The notes below the pieces were generated by a model. That model saw only the letters and a list, made by a program, of their open reading frames with translations. It did not search any database and was not told where the DNA came from. 19,161 bases of DNA from JAHRAH01 sp051009015 (GTDB lineage Bacteria > Pseudomonadota > Gammaproteobacteria > Tethybacterales > Persebacteraceae), in contig JBPCWZ010000065.1 of the NCBI GenBank assembly GCA_051009015.1, positions 1 through 19,161 of the forward strand. The letters are read 5' to 3'. Positions 1 through 7,508 of this stretch are shown one piece after another. The translations under genes and the position numbers were made by a program. The first letter of the stretch is position 1. Each line of letters begins with the position of its first letter.

Positions 1-80
1 GCGAGTCATTCCGCGATGAATATCGCAAGTTGCTGGTGCGCAACAAGGCGGATTTTGACGAGCGTTATTTTTTGGATTGA
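1..80 (+). CDS. 3' end of a probable REP-associated tyrosine transposase (RAYT, IS200-like Y1 family), partial
   Basis: The window opens inside a reading frame whose codons start at base 3 and which stops with TGA at 78-80. Only about 25 residues are visible, ending FDERYFLD after an FRDEYRKLL stretch. From memory, a C-terminal 'EYR.LL...FDERY..D' is typical of REP-associated Y1 transposases, but the catalytic HUH and tyrosine motifs lie outside the window. The main support is context: palindromic repeats of the REP type begin within ten bases of the stop codon, and RAYT genes are normally flanked by the REPs they mobilise. It could be another protein with a similar tail. Confidence 0.5.
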   Translation, partial: ESFRDEYRKLLVRNKADFDERYFLD

Positions 81-87
81 CGGCTTT

Positions 88-182
88 TTCGGTCGCCCTT
101 TCAGGGCTTGATTAATTGAAATGCCGAGTCACGGGGCGCTGCCCCGTGCTATGAACAGGTCGCCCTTTCAGGGCTTTTATAA
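88..182 (+). repeat. REP/BIME-like palindromic unit, forward copy
   Basis: Three perfect hairpins occur in order: GCCCT-TTC-AGGGC (95-107), CACGGGGC-GCT-GCCCCGTG (130-148) and GCCCT-TTC-AGGGC again (162-174). The last two are joined by CTATGAACAGGT, and the unit ends CTTTTATAA. Practically the same 95-bp unit recurs at 19070-19161, and an inverted relative lies at 18917-18997. Its position directly after a probable RAYT gene fits a REP doublet. Confidence 0.85.
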
Positions 183-247
183 CGCGCCGCGCGCGGGGGC
201 AAAAGTGGCGGTTAAAATTATGGATATGTCCGGCGGGGAAGTTTTTG

Positions 248-1333
248 TTGTTTTGTAATGCGCGCTTTGGCGTTTTTTGGTATTTGGCGGCGGCGCTTTT
301 TGCGGCGGCGGGGGGCGGGTTTGTTGCCGTGCTTTTGGGCTCTCCTTTGCCGTGGATGCTCGGGGCGATGGTTGCGGCTTTTGTTTTTGCGCTTGTTGTT
401 TCGCCGCCGCCTGTTTGCAACAAAAGCCGTCCGGTTTTGCCGCCGGTTTTGCGCCGTTTGGCGCTTGTCGTCATCGGCGTGTATCTCGGCGGGCAGTTTG
501 CAAACTTCGGCGATGTGCAGCCGCTGCTAAAAACCCTGCCGGTCAGCATTTTCGCGGTGCTGGTCTATTCCGCTGTTTGCACTTTTGCGGTTTATGGTTT
601 TTTGCGCCGCCGGTTAAAGTTGGATGCGGCGACCGCCTATTGTTCTTCTTTGCCGGGCGGTTTGTCGCCGGTGATAGGACTGGCGGGAGAGCATAATGCC
701 GATACCGGCGTTGTCGCTTTGCTGCAGAGCATTCGCGTGGCGATGGTGCTTTTTATCACGCCTTTTGCCGCCCGGGCGTTGAGCATGGGCGCGGGGGCGG
801 ATGATTTTGTTTTCGGCTTGCCGCCTGCGGGGTTGATATCGGCGGGCGGTGTTTTGCCCGCGCTTGTCATTGCGGCGGCGGCGATGCTCATCGGGGCAAA
901 ACTCGGCGGCGTTGGCGGGTCAATGTTGCCGGCTTTGTTGTTGTCGTCTGCGGCGAGTTATGGCGGTTGGATGACCGGCGCATTGCCGCCTTTGCCTTTG
1001 GCGGCGGCGCTGGTAATGCTGGGGACTTATGCCGGAATGTCGCTGGCAAACCTGCGCCGCACCGCCGCGGCAAAAACGGCTGTGGCGGCTTTTGCCGCCG
1101 GTGCTTTTATGATGGCATTGGCGGCTTTTTGCGCGCCGCCGCTTTGGCATTTGGCGGGGCTGCCGCCCGCGCATTCTTTGCTGGCGCTCGCCCCCGGCGG
1201 CATTGGCGAGATGGCACTGACGGCTTTGGAGATAGGCGCGCCGCCGCATTGGGTACTGCTGCATCACTTCGCGCGCATTAGCGTTTTGCTTTTGCTTTCG
1301 CCGCTGATATTGCGGGCGCTGAAAAAACCATGA
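248..1333 (+). CDS. AbrB-family integral membrane protein (PF05145 type)
   Basis: This is a roughly 360-residue, almost entirely hydrophobic protein with about ten predicted membrane segments. It belongs by appearance to the Gram-negative membrane 'AbrB' family (often mis-annotated as ammonia monooxygenase or a transcriptional regulator). The family is an internal duplication, and both halves show the Gly/Pro pattern: GSPLPWMLGAM near residue 32, with a looser counterpart around GGSMLPALLLSSA. The loop SSLPGGLSPVIGLAGEHNAD is characteristic. The transported substrate is unknown. No ATG fits the frame at the 5' end. TTG at 245 or 248 are the candidates, and 248 sits 6 nt after GGGGAAG (235-241), so I chose it. 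It is followed 23 bp later by the permease gene on the same strand. Confidence 0.8.
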   Translation: MFCNARFGVFWYLAAALFAAAGGGFVAVLLGSPLPWMLGAMVAAFVFALVVSPPPVCNKSRPVLPPVLRRLALVVIGVYLGGQFANFGDVQPLLKTLPVSIFAVLVYSAVCTFAVYGFLRRRLKLDAATAYCSSLPGGLSPVIGLAGEHNADTGVVALLQSIRVAMVLFITPFAARALSMGAGADDFVFGLPPAGLISAGGVLPALVIAAAAMLIGAKLGGVGGSMLPALLLSSAASYGGWMTGALPPLPLAAALVMLGTYAGMSLANLRRTAAAKTAVAAFAAGAFMMALAAFCAPPLWHLAGLPPAHSLLALAPGGIGEMALTALEIGAPPHWVLLHHFARISVLLLLSPLILRALKKP

Positions 1334-1341
1334 CGGCATTT

Positions 1342-1350
1342 TGATAGAAT
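1342..1350 (+). promoter_or_regulatory. Extended -10 promoter element, possibly giving a leaderless transcript
   Basis: TGATAGAAT matches the extended -10 pattern TGnTATAAT with one change. The start codon ATG at 1357 begins 7 nt after the -10, which is where transcription would normally start. No good -35 is visible (A-run at 1322-1327). Without such a leaderless start, the gene would depend on readthrough from the upstream gene. Confidence 0.4.
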
Positions 1351-1356
1351 GGCAAG

Positions 1357-2394
1357 ATGTGGGAGAAACTGAATGCGCGGCTGGCGAGGTTTTTTGCCGA
1401 CGCCGAACTGAACAAACTTTTTGCCGTCGGTTTGTTTATCCTTCTGGCGCTGTGGCTTTTTGCCGCCGAACTTGCGCCCCTGCTCGCCGGCATTCTCATC
1501 GCCTACATTTTGGAAAGCGCGGTGCAGAGGATGCTGCGCATGGGGATAAAAAGAAGCATTGCGGCGGCGTTTGCGGTATCGGCTGCGGCGGGGCTTGTCA
1601 TCGCCGCATTCTACGCCCTGCCCCGCCAGATGCAAGGGTTGAGCGGAGATTTGCCGAAGTTGCAGGAATCGGGGGCGCAAATGCTTGCCGCGATTAACCT
1701 GCTGCTGCCGAGGGAGTGGATTATCACCGACCGCGAGTTGGCAATCAAAGCCGGGGCGCTTGCCGGGGAGTTCGGGCAGTATTTGCTGGAAAACACGGTT
1801 GCAGTCGCCCGCGATGTGTTTTCCACTTTTGTTTATCTGGTGGTTATTCCTTTGTTTGTTTTCTTTCTCCTCAAAGACAAGAACTTGCTGATGGCGGCGG
1901 TGCAAAGGCACTTGCCGTCATCCGTCATATTCGGCGATTTGTGGCGGCGGGTGGATGAGCAGTTTGGCGCCTATTTGCGCGGCAAGTCCATGGAAGCGGG
2001 CATTGTCGGCGCGGTTTCGCTGGCGGCTTTTTTGATACTGGGGGTGGATTATGCACTGGCGCTTTCGGTAATGATAGGGTTGTCGGTTTTTGTGCCTTTT
2101 GTCGGCGCGGTCGCCGTGACGGTGCCGGTTGTTGCGCTGGGCTTTTTGCAATTCGGATGGAGTGTGGATTTTGCCCAGATGATGGGCGTTTATACGATAA
2201 TTCAATTGCTGGACGGGCAGGTGCTTGTGCCGCTGTTGTTTTCGGGCGTGGTGCGCTTGCATCCGGTGACGATATTTGCCGCGATTATTTTTTTCGGCAA
2301 CTTGTGGGGTTTTCTGGGCGTGTTTTTTGCCATTCCTCTGGCATCGCTCATCAAATCGGTGGTGGCGGTAATGGATGCGCGCCGTGCTTTATAG
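1357..2394 (+). CDS. AI-2E / PerM-family (YdiK, TqsA-like) transporter
   Basis: This 345-residue polytopic protein has the AI-2E transporter family (PF01594) layout: an N-terminal cluster of two to three membrane helices, a less hydrophobic central region (residues about 90-150), then a helix-rich C-terminal half. Diagnostic stretches are SVFVPFVGAVAVTVPVVAL, which matches the family's 'iPyvG..ig..P' loop, and LVPLLFSGVVRLHPVTIFAA followed by GFLGVFFAIPLAS. Members export autoinducer-2 or act as Na+/H+ antiporters, and the family name does not fix the substrate here. The ATG at 1357 has no clear Shine-Dalgarno, consistent with a leaderless start. The stop (TAG) lies 20 nt inside pyrD, so the two genes are translationally coupled. 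Confidence 0.85.
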   Translation: MWEKLNARLARFFADAELNKLFAVGLFILLALWLFAAELAPLLAGILIAYILESAVQRMLRMGIKRSIAAAFAVSAAAGLVIAAFYALPRQMQGLSGDLPKLQESGAQMLAAINLLLPREWIITDRELAIKAGALAGEFGQYLLENTVAVARDVFSTFVYLVVIPLFVFFLLKDKNLLMAAVQRHLPSSVIFGDLWRRVDEQFGAYLRGKSMEAGIVGAVSLAAFLILGVDYALALSVMIGLSVFVPFVGAVAVTVPVVALGFLQFGWSVDFAQMMGVYTIIQLLDGQVLVPLLFSGVVRLHPVTIFAAIIFFGNLWGFLGVFFAIPLASLIKSVVAVMDARRAL

Positions 2395-3394
2395 TTGCTT
2401 TCGCAATGCGCTTTTTGCCGCGCCGCCGGAAGTCGCGCATGCGGCGGTTTTGCGCGCTCTTTCCTTGCGGGCGAAGATGCAAAGCGAAGTGCATCCGCTG
2501 CGGCGCGGCGAAGTTTGCGCGATGGGCTTGCGTTTTGACAACCCGCTCGGGCTTGCCGCGGGAATGGACAAGGACGGCATTTGCATAGACGGATTTGGCG
2601 CGCTGGGTTTTGGTTTTATTGAAGTCGGCGCGGTTACGCCTTTGGCACAAGATGGCAACCCGCGCCCGCGGGTGTTTCGTTTGCAAGATGCGCTTATCAA
2701 TCGCATGGGTTTTAATAACTGCGGCGCGGCGCAAATGAAAATAAATATGACGGCGCGAAAATACCGCGGCATTGTCGGCATCAATCTCGGCAAAAATGCC
2801 AAAACCCCGCCCGGGCAAGCGGCGGATGATTATGTCAAATCCATGCGCGAACTATACGAATGCGGCGACTTTTTTACCATCAACATATCATCGCCGAATA
2901 CCGCGAGGTTGCGCAAGTTGCAGCAGGCGGAAGAGTTGCAAAAAATGCTGCCGAAAATAACGGACGCCCGGGACGAACTTGCCAAAAAACACAACCGCCG
3001 CGCCCCCCTTGCCATCAAAATATCCCCCGACCTTGACGAAGACGAAATCGCCGCAATAGCCGAAGTTGCCGCGGCGATGGCAATGGACGGCATCATCGCA
3101 ACCAACACAACAACAAGCCGCCCGGCAAATGTGCGGGAAATGCGTTATGCAAACGAACAAGGGGGATTATCGGGCAAACCTTTGCGCGATATATCCACGG
3201 CGGTCATCAAACAGCTGCGAAAGTTGCTGCCGAGGCAAATAGCAATTATCGGCGTCGGCGGCATTTTTGACGCCGATGACGCGGCGGAAAAACTGCAAGC
3301 GGGCGCGCAACTAATTCAACTATACACCGCCCTAATCTACCGCGGCCCGTCCCTGCCCCAAAAAATCATCAACACCCTGCCAACAAATCAATAA
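2375..3394 (+). CDS. pyrD: Dihydroorotate dehydrogenase (quinone), class 2
   Basis: PyrD oxidises dihydroorotate to orotate in pyrimidine synthesis, passing electrons through FMN to membrane quinone. At 339 residues it matches the class 2 length (about 336 in E. coli) and keeps the N-terminal membrane-associating extension. Clear motifs in order are LRFDNPLGLAAGMDKDG, IEVGAVTPLAQDGNPRPR, NRMGFNNCG, the catalytic-serine region NISSPNTARLRKLQ, the FMN/substrate segment IKISPDLDEDE, IIATNTTTSRP, GGLSGKPL, and the phosphate loop IIGVGGIFDADDAAEKL with GAQLIQLYTALIYRGP. Start ATG 2375 lies inside the preceding permease gene (20-nt overlap). A hairpin terminator follows at 3454-3480. No other pyrimidine gene is nearby. 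Confidence 0.97.
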   Translation: MRAVLYSCFRNALFAAPPEVAHAAVLRALSLRAKMQSEVHPLRRGEVCAMGLRFDNPLGLAAGMDKDGICIDGFGALGFGFIEVGAVTPLAQDGNPRPRVFRLQDALINRMGFNNCGAAQMKINMTARKYRGIVGINLGKNAKTPPGQAADDYVKSMRELYECGDFFTINISSPNTARLRKLQQAEELQKMLPKITDARDELAKKHNRRAPLAIKISPDLDEDEIAAIAEVAAAMAMDGIIATNTTTSRPANVREMRYANEQGGLSGKPLRDISTAVIKQLRKLLPRQIAIIGVGGIFDADDAAEKLQAGAQLIQLYTALIYRGPSLPQKIINTLPTNQ

Positions 3395-3453
3395 CCCTTT
3401 AACCGTCATTTCCATCCCTGCCTGCACAGGGATAAACTACACCAGAATCCAAC

Positions 3454-3480
3454 GCCGCCGCGATAGCGGCGGCATCTTTT
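3454..3480 (+). terminator. Rho-independent terminator after pyrD
   Basis: A perfect 8-bp stem GCCGCCGC (3454-3461) / GCGGCGGC (3466-3473) closes a GATA tetraloop and is followed by ATCTTTT. It lies 60 bp downstream of the pyrD stop. Confidence 0.7.
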
Positions 3481-3505
3481 GTCATTTCTGCGTAGGCAGG
3501 AATCC
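3481..3505 (+). repeat. dRS3-like short palindrome (copy 1)
   Basis: GTCATTTCTGC-GTAG-GCAGGAATCC has an 8-bp near-perfect stem with one mismatch. It is of the widespread 'CGTCATTCCCGC..GCGGGAATC' type (dRS3 in Neisseria). Related copies lie at 17059, 18844 and 18880. Confidence 0.6.
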
Positions 3506-3605
3506 ACCCGCGCCCGACAGGGGCGGCGTTATTGCCGCAGGTTAATCCCCGGCGTTTTTCCGTGTAGCACAAAAACGCGGCTTTTTGTAGAATTTTTGCC
3601 AAATG

Positions 3606-3634
3606 GCGACAATTTGGCGCGGGGCGGTTATAAT
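3606..3634 (+). promoter_or_regulatory. Sigma-70-like promoter for the TRAP operon
   Basis: A perfect -10 TATAAT (3629-3634) stands 17 bp after GCGACA (3606-3611), which matches the last four bases of TTGACA. The start codon of the binding protein lies about 75 nt downstream of the expected transcription start. Confidence 0.55.
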
Positions 3635-3715
3635 GGGTTGCAACTTCGTCCGCGCCTTTTGGCGGCGGGCGGGGTGATAATAACAAAAAGGGACAACCAC
3701 AAAAAGGGGAAAACC

Positions 3716-4849
3716 ATGACACAACAACAAACAAACAAAACGACCGCGGACAAAAGCGCGGGCAAGAATACGCGGCGCAACTTCCTGCGCGCCGGGGCGG
3801 CGGTTGCCGGTGCGGCTTTTGCCGCCCCGCACATTCGCAATGCCCATGCCGCGGAAACGACGGTGTGGAAAGTGCAAACTTCCTGGCCCGGCGGCTTGGG
3901 GCTGCGATTGTTCAAAGATTGGTGCAACAGCATCAAGGAAAAAACCGACGGCGAGTTGGAGTTCAAACCCTTCGGGCCCAAAGATATCGCCGGGGATTTC
4001 CAGTTGTATGACGCCGTGCGCAACGGCGTTTTGGAAGCGGCGAACCCGTTCACCATCTACTACCAGAACGAGTTGCCGCTGGGGTCGTTTCTCAGTTCCT
4101 ACCCGATGGGGCTGCGCAACCCGCACGAGTGGGATGTGTTTTACTACGGGCTCGGCGGCTTGGAGTTGGCGCGCCGCGCTTATGCCGAGCGCGGGATGTA
4201 TTTTGTCGGCATTATCCATCACGGGCCGAATATCATCCACTCCAAAGTGCCGATAAACACTTTTGAGGATTTTCGCGGGCGCAAGATCCGCGCGCCCGGC
4301 GGGATGGTTTCCAAGTTGTTTACGGCGGCGGGGGCGAGCACCACAACTTTGCCCGGCAGCGAGATATTTCCCGCGCTGGAAAAAGGCACGATAGACGCCG
4401 CCGATTATGTCGGACCCGCCATCAACTACGACCTCGGCTTTCATCAGGTGACCAACTATGTTTCCATGGGGCCGCCGGGGCTGATGTCCATTTACCAGCC
4501 GGTTGATTTGATGGATTTGACCGTGGGAATGAAACATTGGCGGGCGCTTTCGCCGCGCATGCAATTGTTCGTGGAAAACGAAGTGCATGCGTATTCCGAT
4601 TTGCATCACGCCGCCATCCAAAAAGCCGACCAGGAAGCATGGCCGAAGTTGAAAGCCGCCGGCACGCGGGTTACCCGTTTGTCGGAACCGGATGTCAACA
4701 AGTTTACCGAATTGGCGGTGCCGATTTGGTTTGAATGGGCGAGAAAATCGCCGCAGGCGGCGGAGGCATTTAAGATCCAGTTGGATTATATGATGTCCGG
4801 CTCGCTGGGTTATGTTACGCCGCGGATGATAAAAGGGCAGTCGCTCTAA
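3716..4849 (+). CDS. TRAP transporter substrate-binding protein, DctP/TakP type, Tat-exported
   Basis: This is the periplasmic receptor of a tripartite ATP-independent transporter, 377 residues. The N terminus carries a twin-arginine signal, TRRNFLRAGAAVAGAAF (Arg20-Arg21), with likely cleavage after AHA-45, so it is exported folded. The mature domain begins with the family pattern WKVQTSWPGG. Later come RGRKIRAPGGMVSKLF, containing the conserved carboxylate-binding Arg region, and SEIFPALEKGTIDAADYVGP, which closely resembles the 2-oxoacid receptor TakP. The residues after it (AINYDLGF) differ, so the substrate (2-oxoacid, hydroxyacid or another organic acid) is open. ATG 3716 was chosen over an in-frame start near 3479 because AAAAGGGGA lies just upstream and the Tat signal then sits at the N terminus. 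It is first of a three-gene operon. Confidence 0.92.
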   Translation: MTQQQTNKTTADKSAGKNTRRNFLRAGAAVAGAAFAAPHIRNAHAAETTVWKVQTSWPGGLGLRLFKDWCNSIKEKTDGELEFKPFGPKDIAGDFQLYDAVRNGVLEAANPFTIYYQNELPLGSFLSSYPMGLRNPHEWDVFYYGLGGLELARRAYAERGMYFVGIIHHGPNIIHSKVPINTFEDFRGRKIRAPGGMVSKLFTAAGASTTTLPGSEIFPALEKGTIDAADYVGPAINYDLGFHQVTNYVSMGPPGLMSIYQPVDLMDLTVGMKHWRALSPRMQLFVENEVHAYSDLHHAAIQKADQEAWPKLKAAGTRVTRLSEPDVNKFTELAVPIWFEWARKSPQAAEAFKIQLDYMMSGSLGYVTPRMIKGQSL

Positions 4850-4866
4850 TATCATTCCATTCGCAA

Positions 4867-4895
4867 GCGCCGCCGCTTTGGTTTTGCGGCGGCGC
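4867..4895 (+). promoter_or_regulatory. Intercistronic GC hairpin between binding protein and permease genes
   Basis: A perfect 10-bp stem GCGCCGCCGC (4867-4876) / GCGGCGGCGC (4886-4895) with a TTTGGTTTT loop. No T-tract follows, so it is not a classical terminator. A structure here could protect the 3' end of the binding-protein mRNA or attenuate transcription into the permease genes. Confidence 0.55.
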
Positions 4896-4936
4896 GGGCG
4901 GATATGAAATATCGGGCGCAATAGCGGGGCGGGCGT

Positions 4937-6034
4937 TTGCCGGATATTACTTTTATTCTGCCGCACTGGATATATTGGGGCGGGCTTGTCGCCGTGCCGG
5001 TGTTTTTTATTCTTGCTGCGCGGCGTTGTGGCGGCAAGACGCGGCAGGAGCGTTTGTCGCTGCCGCTGGCATATTTTTTCTGGCTTGTCAGCGGCTTTAT
5101 GGGCATTCACCGCTTGTATCTCAAAAGCGCGCTGGCGGCGGTTTTCATCGCTTTGTTTGTCGGCGTTATCTTGTGCAACTACGGCGCAAAGCAAACCCGC
5201 AACGAGCATTCCATTGTCAAAAACGAGGCATTCAATGCCGGTTATGATTTGACGGTTGCGCTGGAAGAAGACGCCGCCGAAGATGTCATATCCGCCTTGC
5301 GGCGGGATGTAAAAGCAAAAACCGAAAGCAAGGAACAACTTGCGCAAAAGTTGGAAAACTGGCACAAAGGCGCGGGCGCGGTTGCGCTTGTTATTTTTTT
5401 GTTGTTGATATTTGACGGCTTGATGATGCCGCGACTTATCGCCCGGCAAAACAACCGGCACAAGCCGCGCACTGCGCATCCGCCGCCGCCCGAAGAAGCG
5501 GGGAAAAAGGAGTGTGCAAAAGACAAAAACGGCGGCGGCGATTTAAGTATGTTTGAGCGCGCCGTTGGCGGCATTAACAAAATGACCGGCGAGTTTGCGG
5601 CATATTGGACGGTTGCCGCGGTTTTTGTTTTTTATTACGAAGTTATCGCCCGTTATGTTTTCAACTCGCCGACTGTGTGGGCGCACGAAAGCATGTTTTT
5701 GATGTTTGGCATGCAGTATCTTTTGGCGGGCGGTTTTTGTTTGCGCGAGAATGCGCATGTTCGCGTTGATGTTTTGTATATGCATCTGCCGCCGAAGTGG
5801 AAGGCGGTGGCAAATATGGCGACTTCAATGTTCTTTTTTGTTTTTGCCGCGGTGCTGATGATAACGGGCTGGATATTCTTTCGGGATTCCTATTCCATCG
5901 GGCAGGTGTCGCATACGGAATGGCAAATCGCCCATTGGCCGATTAAGTTTGCCCTGCCGCTTGGCGGCTTGCTTCTTCTTTTGCAGGGTGCGGCGTTGTT
6001 TGCCGCCGACATTCGCGCATTGCGGCGGGGGTAA
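4937..6034 (+). CDS. TRAP transporter small permease (DctQ) fused to an N-terminal TM2-like domain
   Basis: This is a 365-residue membrane protein of two parts. Residues about 8-80 hold three hydrophobic segments with the TM2-domain hallmark GFMGIHRLYLKSALAAVF (family pattern G.HRFYLG), followed by a charged, probably coiled region (about 83-143), another helix (147-165), and a proline- and lysine-rich linker (170-200). Residues about 205-365 are a standard four-helix DctQ, with YYEVIARYVFNSPTVWAHES being the family signature and GGFCLRENAHVRVDV typical. DctQ couples the binding protein to DctM at the inner membrane. A TAG at 4922 closes the frame upstream, so TTG 4937, preceded by GGGGCGGGCG, is the first usable start. 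DctM begins 3 nt after the stop. Similar long small permeases exist, to my recollection, in marine proteobacteria. Confidence 0.85.
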   Translation: MPDITFILPHWIYWGGLVAVPVFFILAARRCGGKTRQERLSLPLAYFFWLVSGFMGIHRLYLKSALAAVFIALFVGVILCNYGAKQTRNEHSIVKNEAFNAGYDLTVALEEDAAEDVISALRRDVKAKTESKEQLAQKLENWHKGAGAVALVIFLLLIFDGLMMPRLIARQNNRHKPRTAHPPPPEEAGKKECAKDKNGGGDLSMFERAVGGINKMTGEFAAYWTVAAVFVFYYEVIARYVFNSPTVWAHESMFLMFGMQYLLAGGFCLRENAHVRVDVLYMHLPPKWKAVANMATSMFFFVFAAVLMITGWIFFRDSYSIGQVSHTEWQIAHWPIKFALPLGGLLLLLQGAALFAADIRALRRG

Positions 6035-6036
6035 AG

Positions 6037-7401
6037 GTGGGCTTGCAAATAGACATTTTGTGGCTGACCGTGCTGATGTTCGGTTCGCTGGCGGTGTTGC
6101 TGACTCTGGGTTTGCCGCTGGCTTTTGTTACCGGCGGGCTGGCGTGCGTGTTTTTGTTTGTTTTCGGCGATGCCAATGCGCTGAGCATTTTGCCGTCGCG
6201 GATATACCCGCTGATGACCGATTATCAACTGACGGCGATACCGATGTTTATCTTTATGGCGTCAATGCTGGAGCGCGCCGGGGTGATTGAAGAATTGTTT
6301 GACATGATTCACAAAATGCTCGGCGGTTTGCGCGGCGGTTTGGCGAGTTCCACGGTAATCGCATCCACATTACTGGCGGCGATGTGCGGCGTCATCGGGG
6401 CGACCGAAGTTACCATGGGTTTAATCGCCCTGCCGGCGATGTTGCGGCGCAAATACGACAAGACCATCGCCTGCGGCTCCATTTTGGCGGGCGGCACATT
6501 GGGAATATTAATCCCGCCGTCCATACTGGCGATATTGTTTGCCGTTGTCGCGCAGCAATCGGTCGGCGAGTTGTTTATCGGCGCGGTTGTGCCGGGGCTT
6601 TTGTTGTCTGCCATGTATATCGCCTATATTTCCGCCCGTTGCGCTTTGAATCCTTCTTTGGGTCCCGCTTTGCCGCCGGAGGAAAGAATATCATTTGGCG
6701 AAAAATTAAGTTTATTAAAAACCCTTGCCGCGCCTTTGGCATTGGTCGCCATTGTTTTGGGCGTTATCTTCACCGGCGTGGCGACTCCCGTTGAAGCGGC
6801 GGGCATTGGCAGTTTCGGGGCAATGGTCGTCAGCGCACTGCACGGCAGATTGACGATAACAAACATTCGCGCCGCCGCGCTTTCCACGATGAAAGTTACC
6901 GGAATGGTATTATGGATTATTTTCGGCGCGACTTTGTTTGTCGGCTTTTATATTTATAACGACGGGCAGGAGTTTGTCAATCGCGCCATTTTATCCACCG
7001 GTTTGGGTCCCTACGGCGTGCTGCTTTTGATGATGGCGATACTTGTTATATTGGGAATGTTTTTGGACTGGGTCGGCATTTTGCTTCTTGCCGCGCCGAT
7101 ATTTATCCCGCTGATAAAAACCTTTTCGTTTGACGGCGTCCTCGGCTTGCCCGGCGTTGCGCCGGAAGAGTTGCCGCTTTGGTTTGGCGTTGTGTATATG
7201 GTTAATATGCAAATGTCGTTTTTGAGCCCGCCATTCGGCTATGCGCTTTTTTATCTCAAGAGCGTCGCCCCGCCGGAAGTAACAATGGCGCAAATCTACA
7301 AATCATCCCTGCCCTTTCTGCTTTTGCAAGCGACGGGCTTGGCACTTTGCATTATATTCCCCGAACTAATACTATGGCTGCCCCGCCAAATCTACGGATA
7401 G
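6037..7401 (+). CDS. TRAP transporter large permease, DctM
   Basis: This 454-residue polytopic protein is the sodium-coupled transport subunit of the TRAP system, with about twelve membrane helices in two repeated halves. Typical motifs are LPLAFVTGGLACVFLF, QLTAIPMFIFMASMLERAG, AAMCGVIGATEVTMGLIALP, the loop LAGGTLGILIPPSILAILFA (G-T-L-G-I-L-I-P-P) and, in the second half, LGMFLDWVGILLLAAPIFIP and FLSPPFGYALFYLKSVAP. GTG 6037 is chosen because it lies 2 nt after the DctQ stop and is preceded by GCGGGGG. It ends with TAG, which shows that this codon terminates translation in this organism. No terminator is obvious. The trkH promoter follows at 7437. Confidence 0.95.
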   Translation: MGLQIDILWLTVLMFGSLAVLLTLGLPLAFVTGGLACVFLFVFGDANALSILPSRIYPLMTDYQLTAIPMFIFMASMLERAGVIEELFDMIHKMLGGLRGGLASSTVIASTLLAAMCGVIGATEVTMGLIALPAMLRRKYDKTIACGSILAGGTLGILIPPSILAILFAVVAQQSVGELFIGAVVPGLLLSAMYIAYISARCALNPSLGPALPPEERISFGEKLSLLKTLAAPLALVAIVLGVIFTGVATPVEAAGIGSFGAMVVSALHGRLTITNIRAAALSTMKVTGMVLWIIFGATLFVGFYIYNDGQEFVNRAILSTGLGPYGVLLLMMAILVILGMFLDWVGILLLAAPIFIPLIKTFSFDGVLGLPGVAPEELPLWFGVVYMVNMQMSFLSPPFGYALFYLKSVAPPEVTMAQIYKSSLPFLLLQATGLALCIIFPELILWLPRQIYG

Positions 7402-7436
7402 CACATGCCCTTTTATTATTTTTTGCCGGCGGCGGT

Positions 7437-7442
7437 TATAAT
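7437..7442 (+). promoter_or_regulatory. -10 element upstream of trkH
   Basis: A perfect TATAAT within GCGGTTATAATTAG, the same GCGGTTATAAT context as the TRAP promoter at 3624-3634. The -35 region is AT-rich with no clear match. The leader would be about 60 nt. Confidence 0.5.
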
Positions 7443-7508
7443 TAGTTTCTTTACAATGGCTAATCCACTGTTGAATCGTCCGCCCTTTGGCGCGGGGAGG
7501 GGTTGCTG

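Larger units (their letters stand above)
3395..3715 (+). other. Intergenic region between pyrD and the TRAP operon
   Basis: There is no credible gene in these 321 bases. They contain the pyrD terminator (3454-3480), a dRS3-like palindrome (3481-3505), a second hairpin GCGTTTTT (3552-3559) / AAAAACGC (3571-3578) followed by GGCTTTTTG, a TTTTTGTAGAAT element at 3582-3593, and a consensus TATAAT at 3629-3634. The TTTCCGTGTA segment at 3557-3566 recurs upstream of the autotransporter gene at 17171-17180. Confidence 0.7.

Noticed and set aside
3479..3715. Upstream extension of the TRAP binding-protein frame
   Set aside because: It crosses repeats and the promoter; the Tat signal and ribosome site place the start at 3716.
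3542..5479. 645-residue open frame on the minus strand opposite the TRAP genes
   Set aside because: It is antisense to a clear binding protein and permease, its translation is Arg/Gln/His-rich with no recognisable domain, and GC-rich codon use creates such frames throughout the window.
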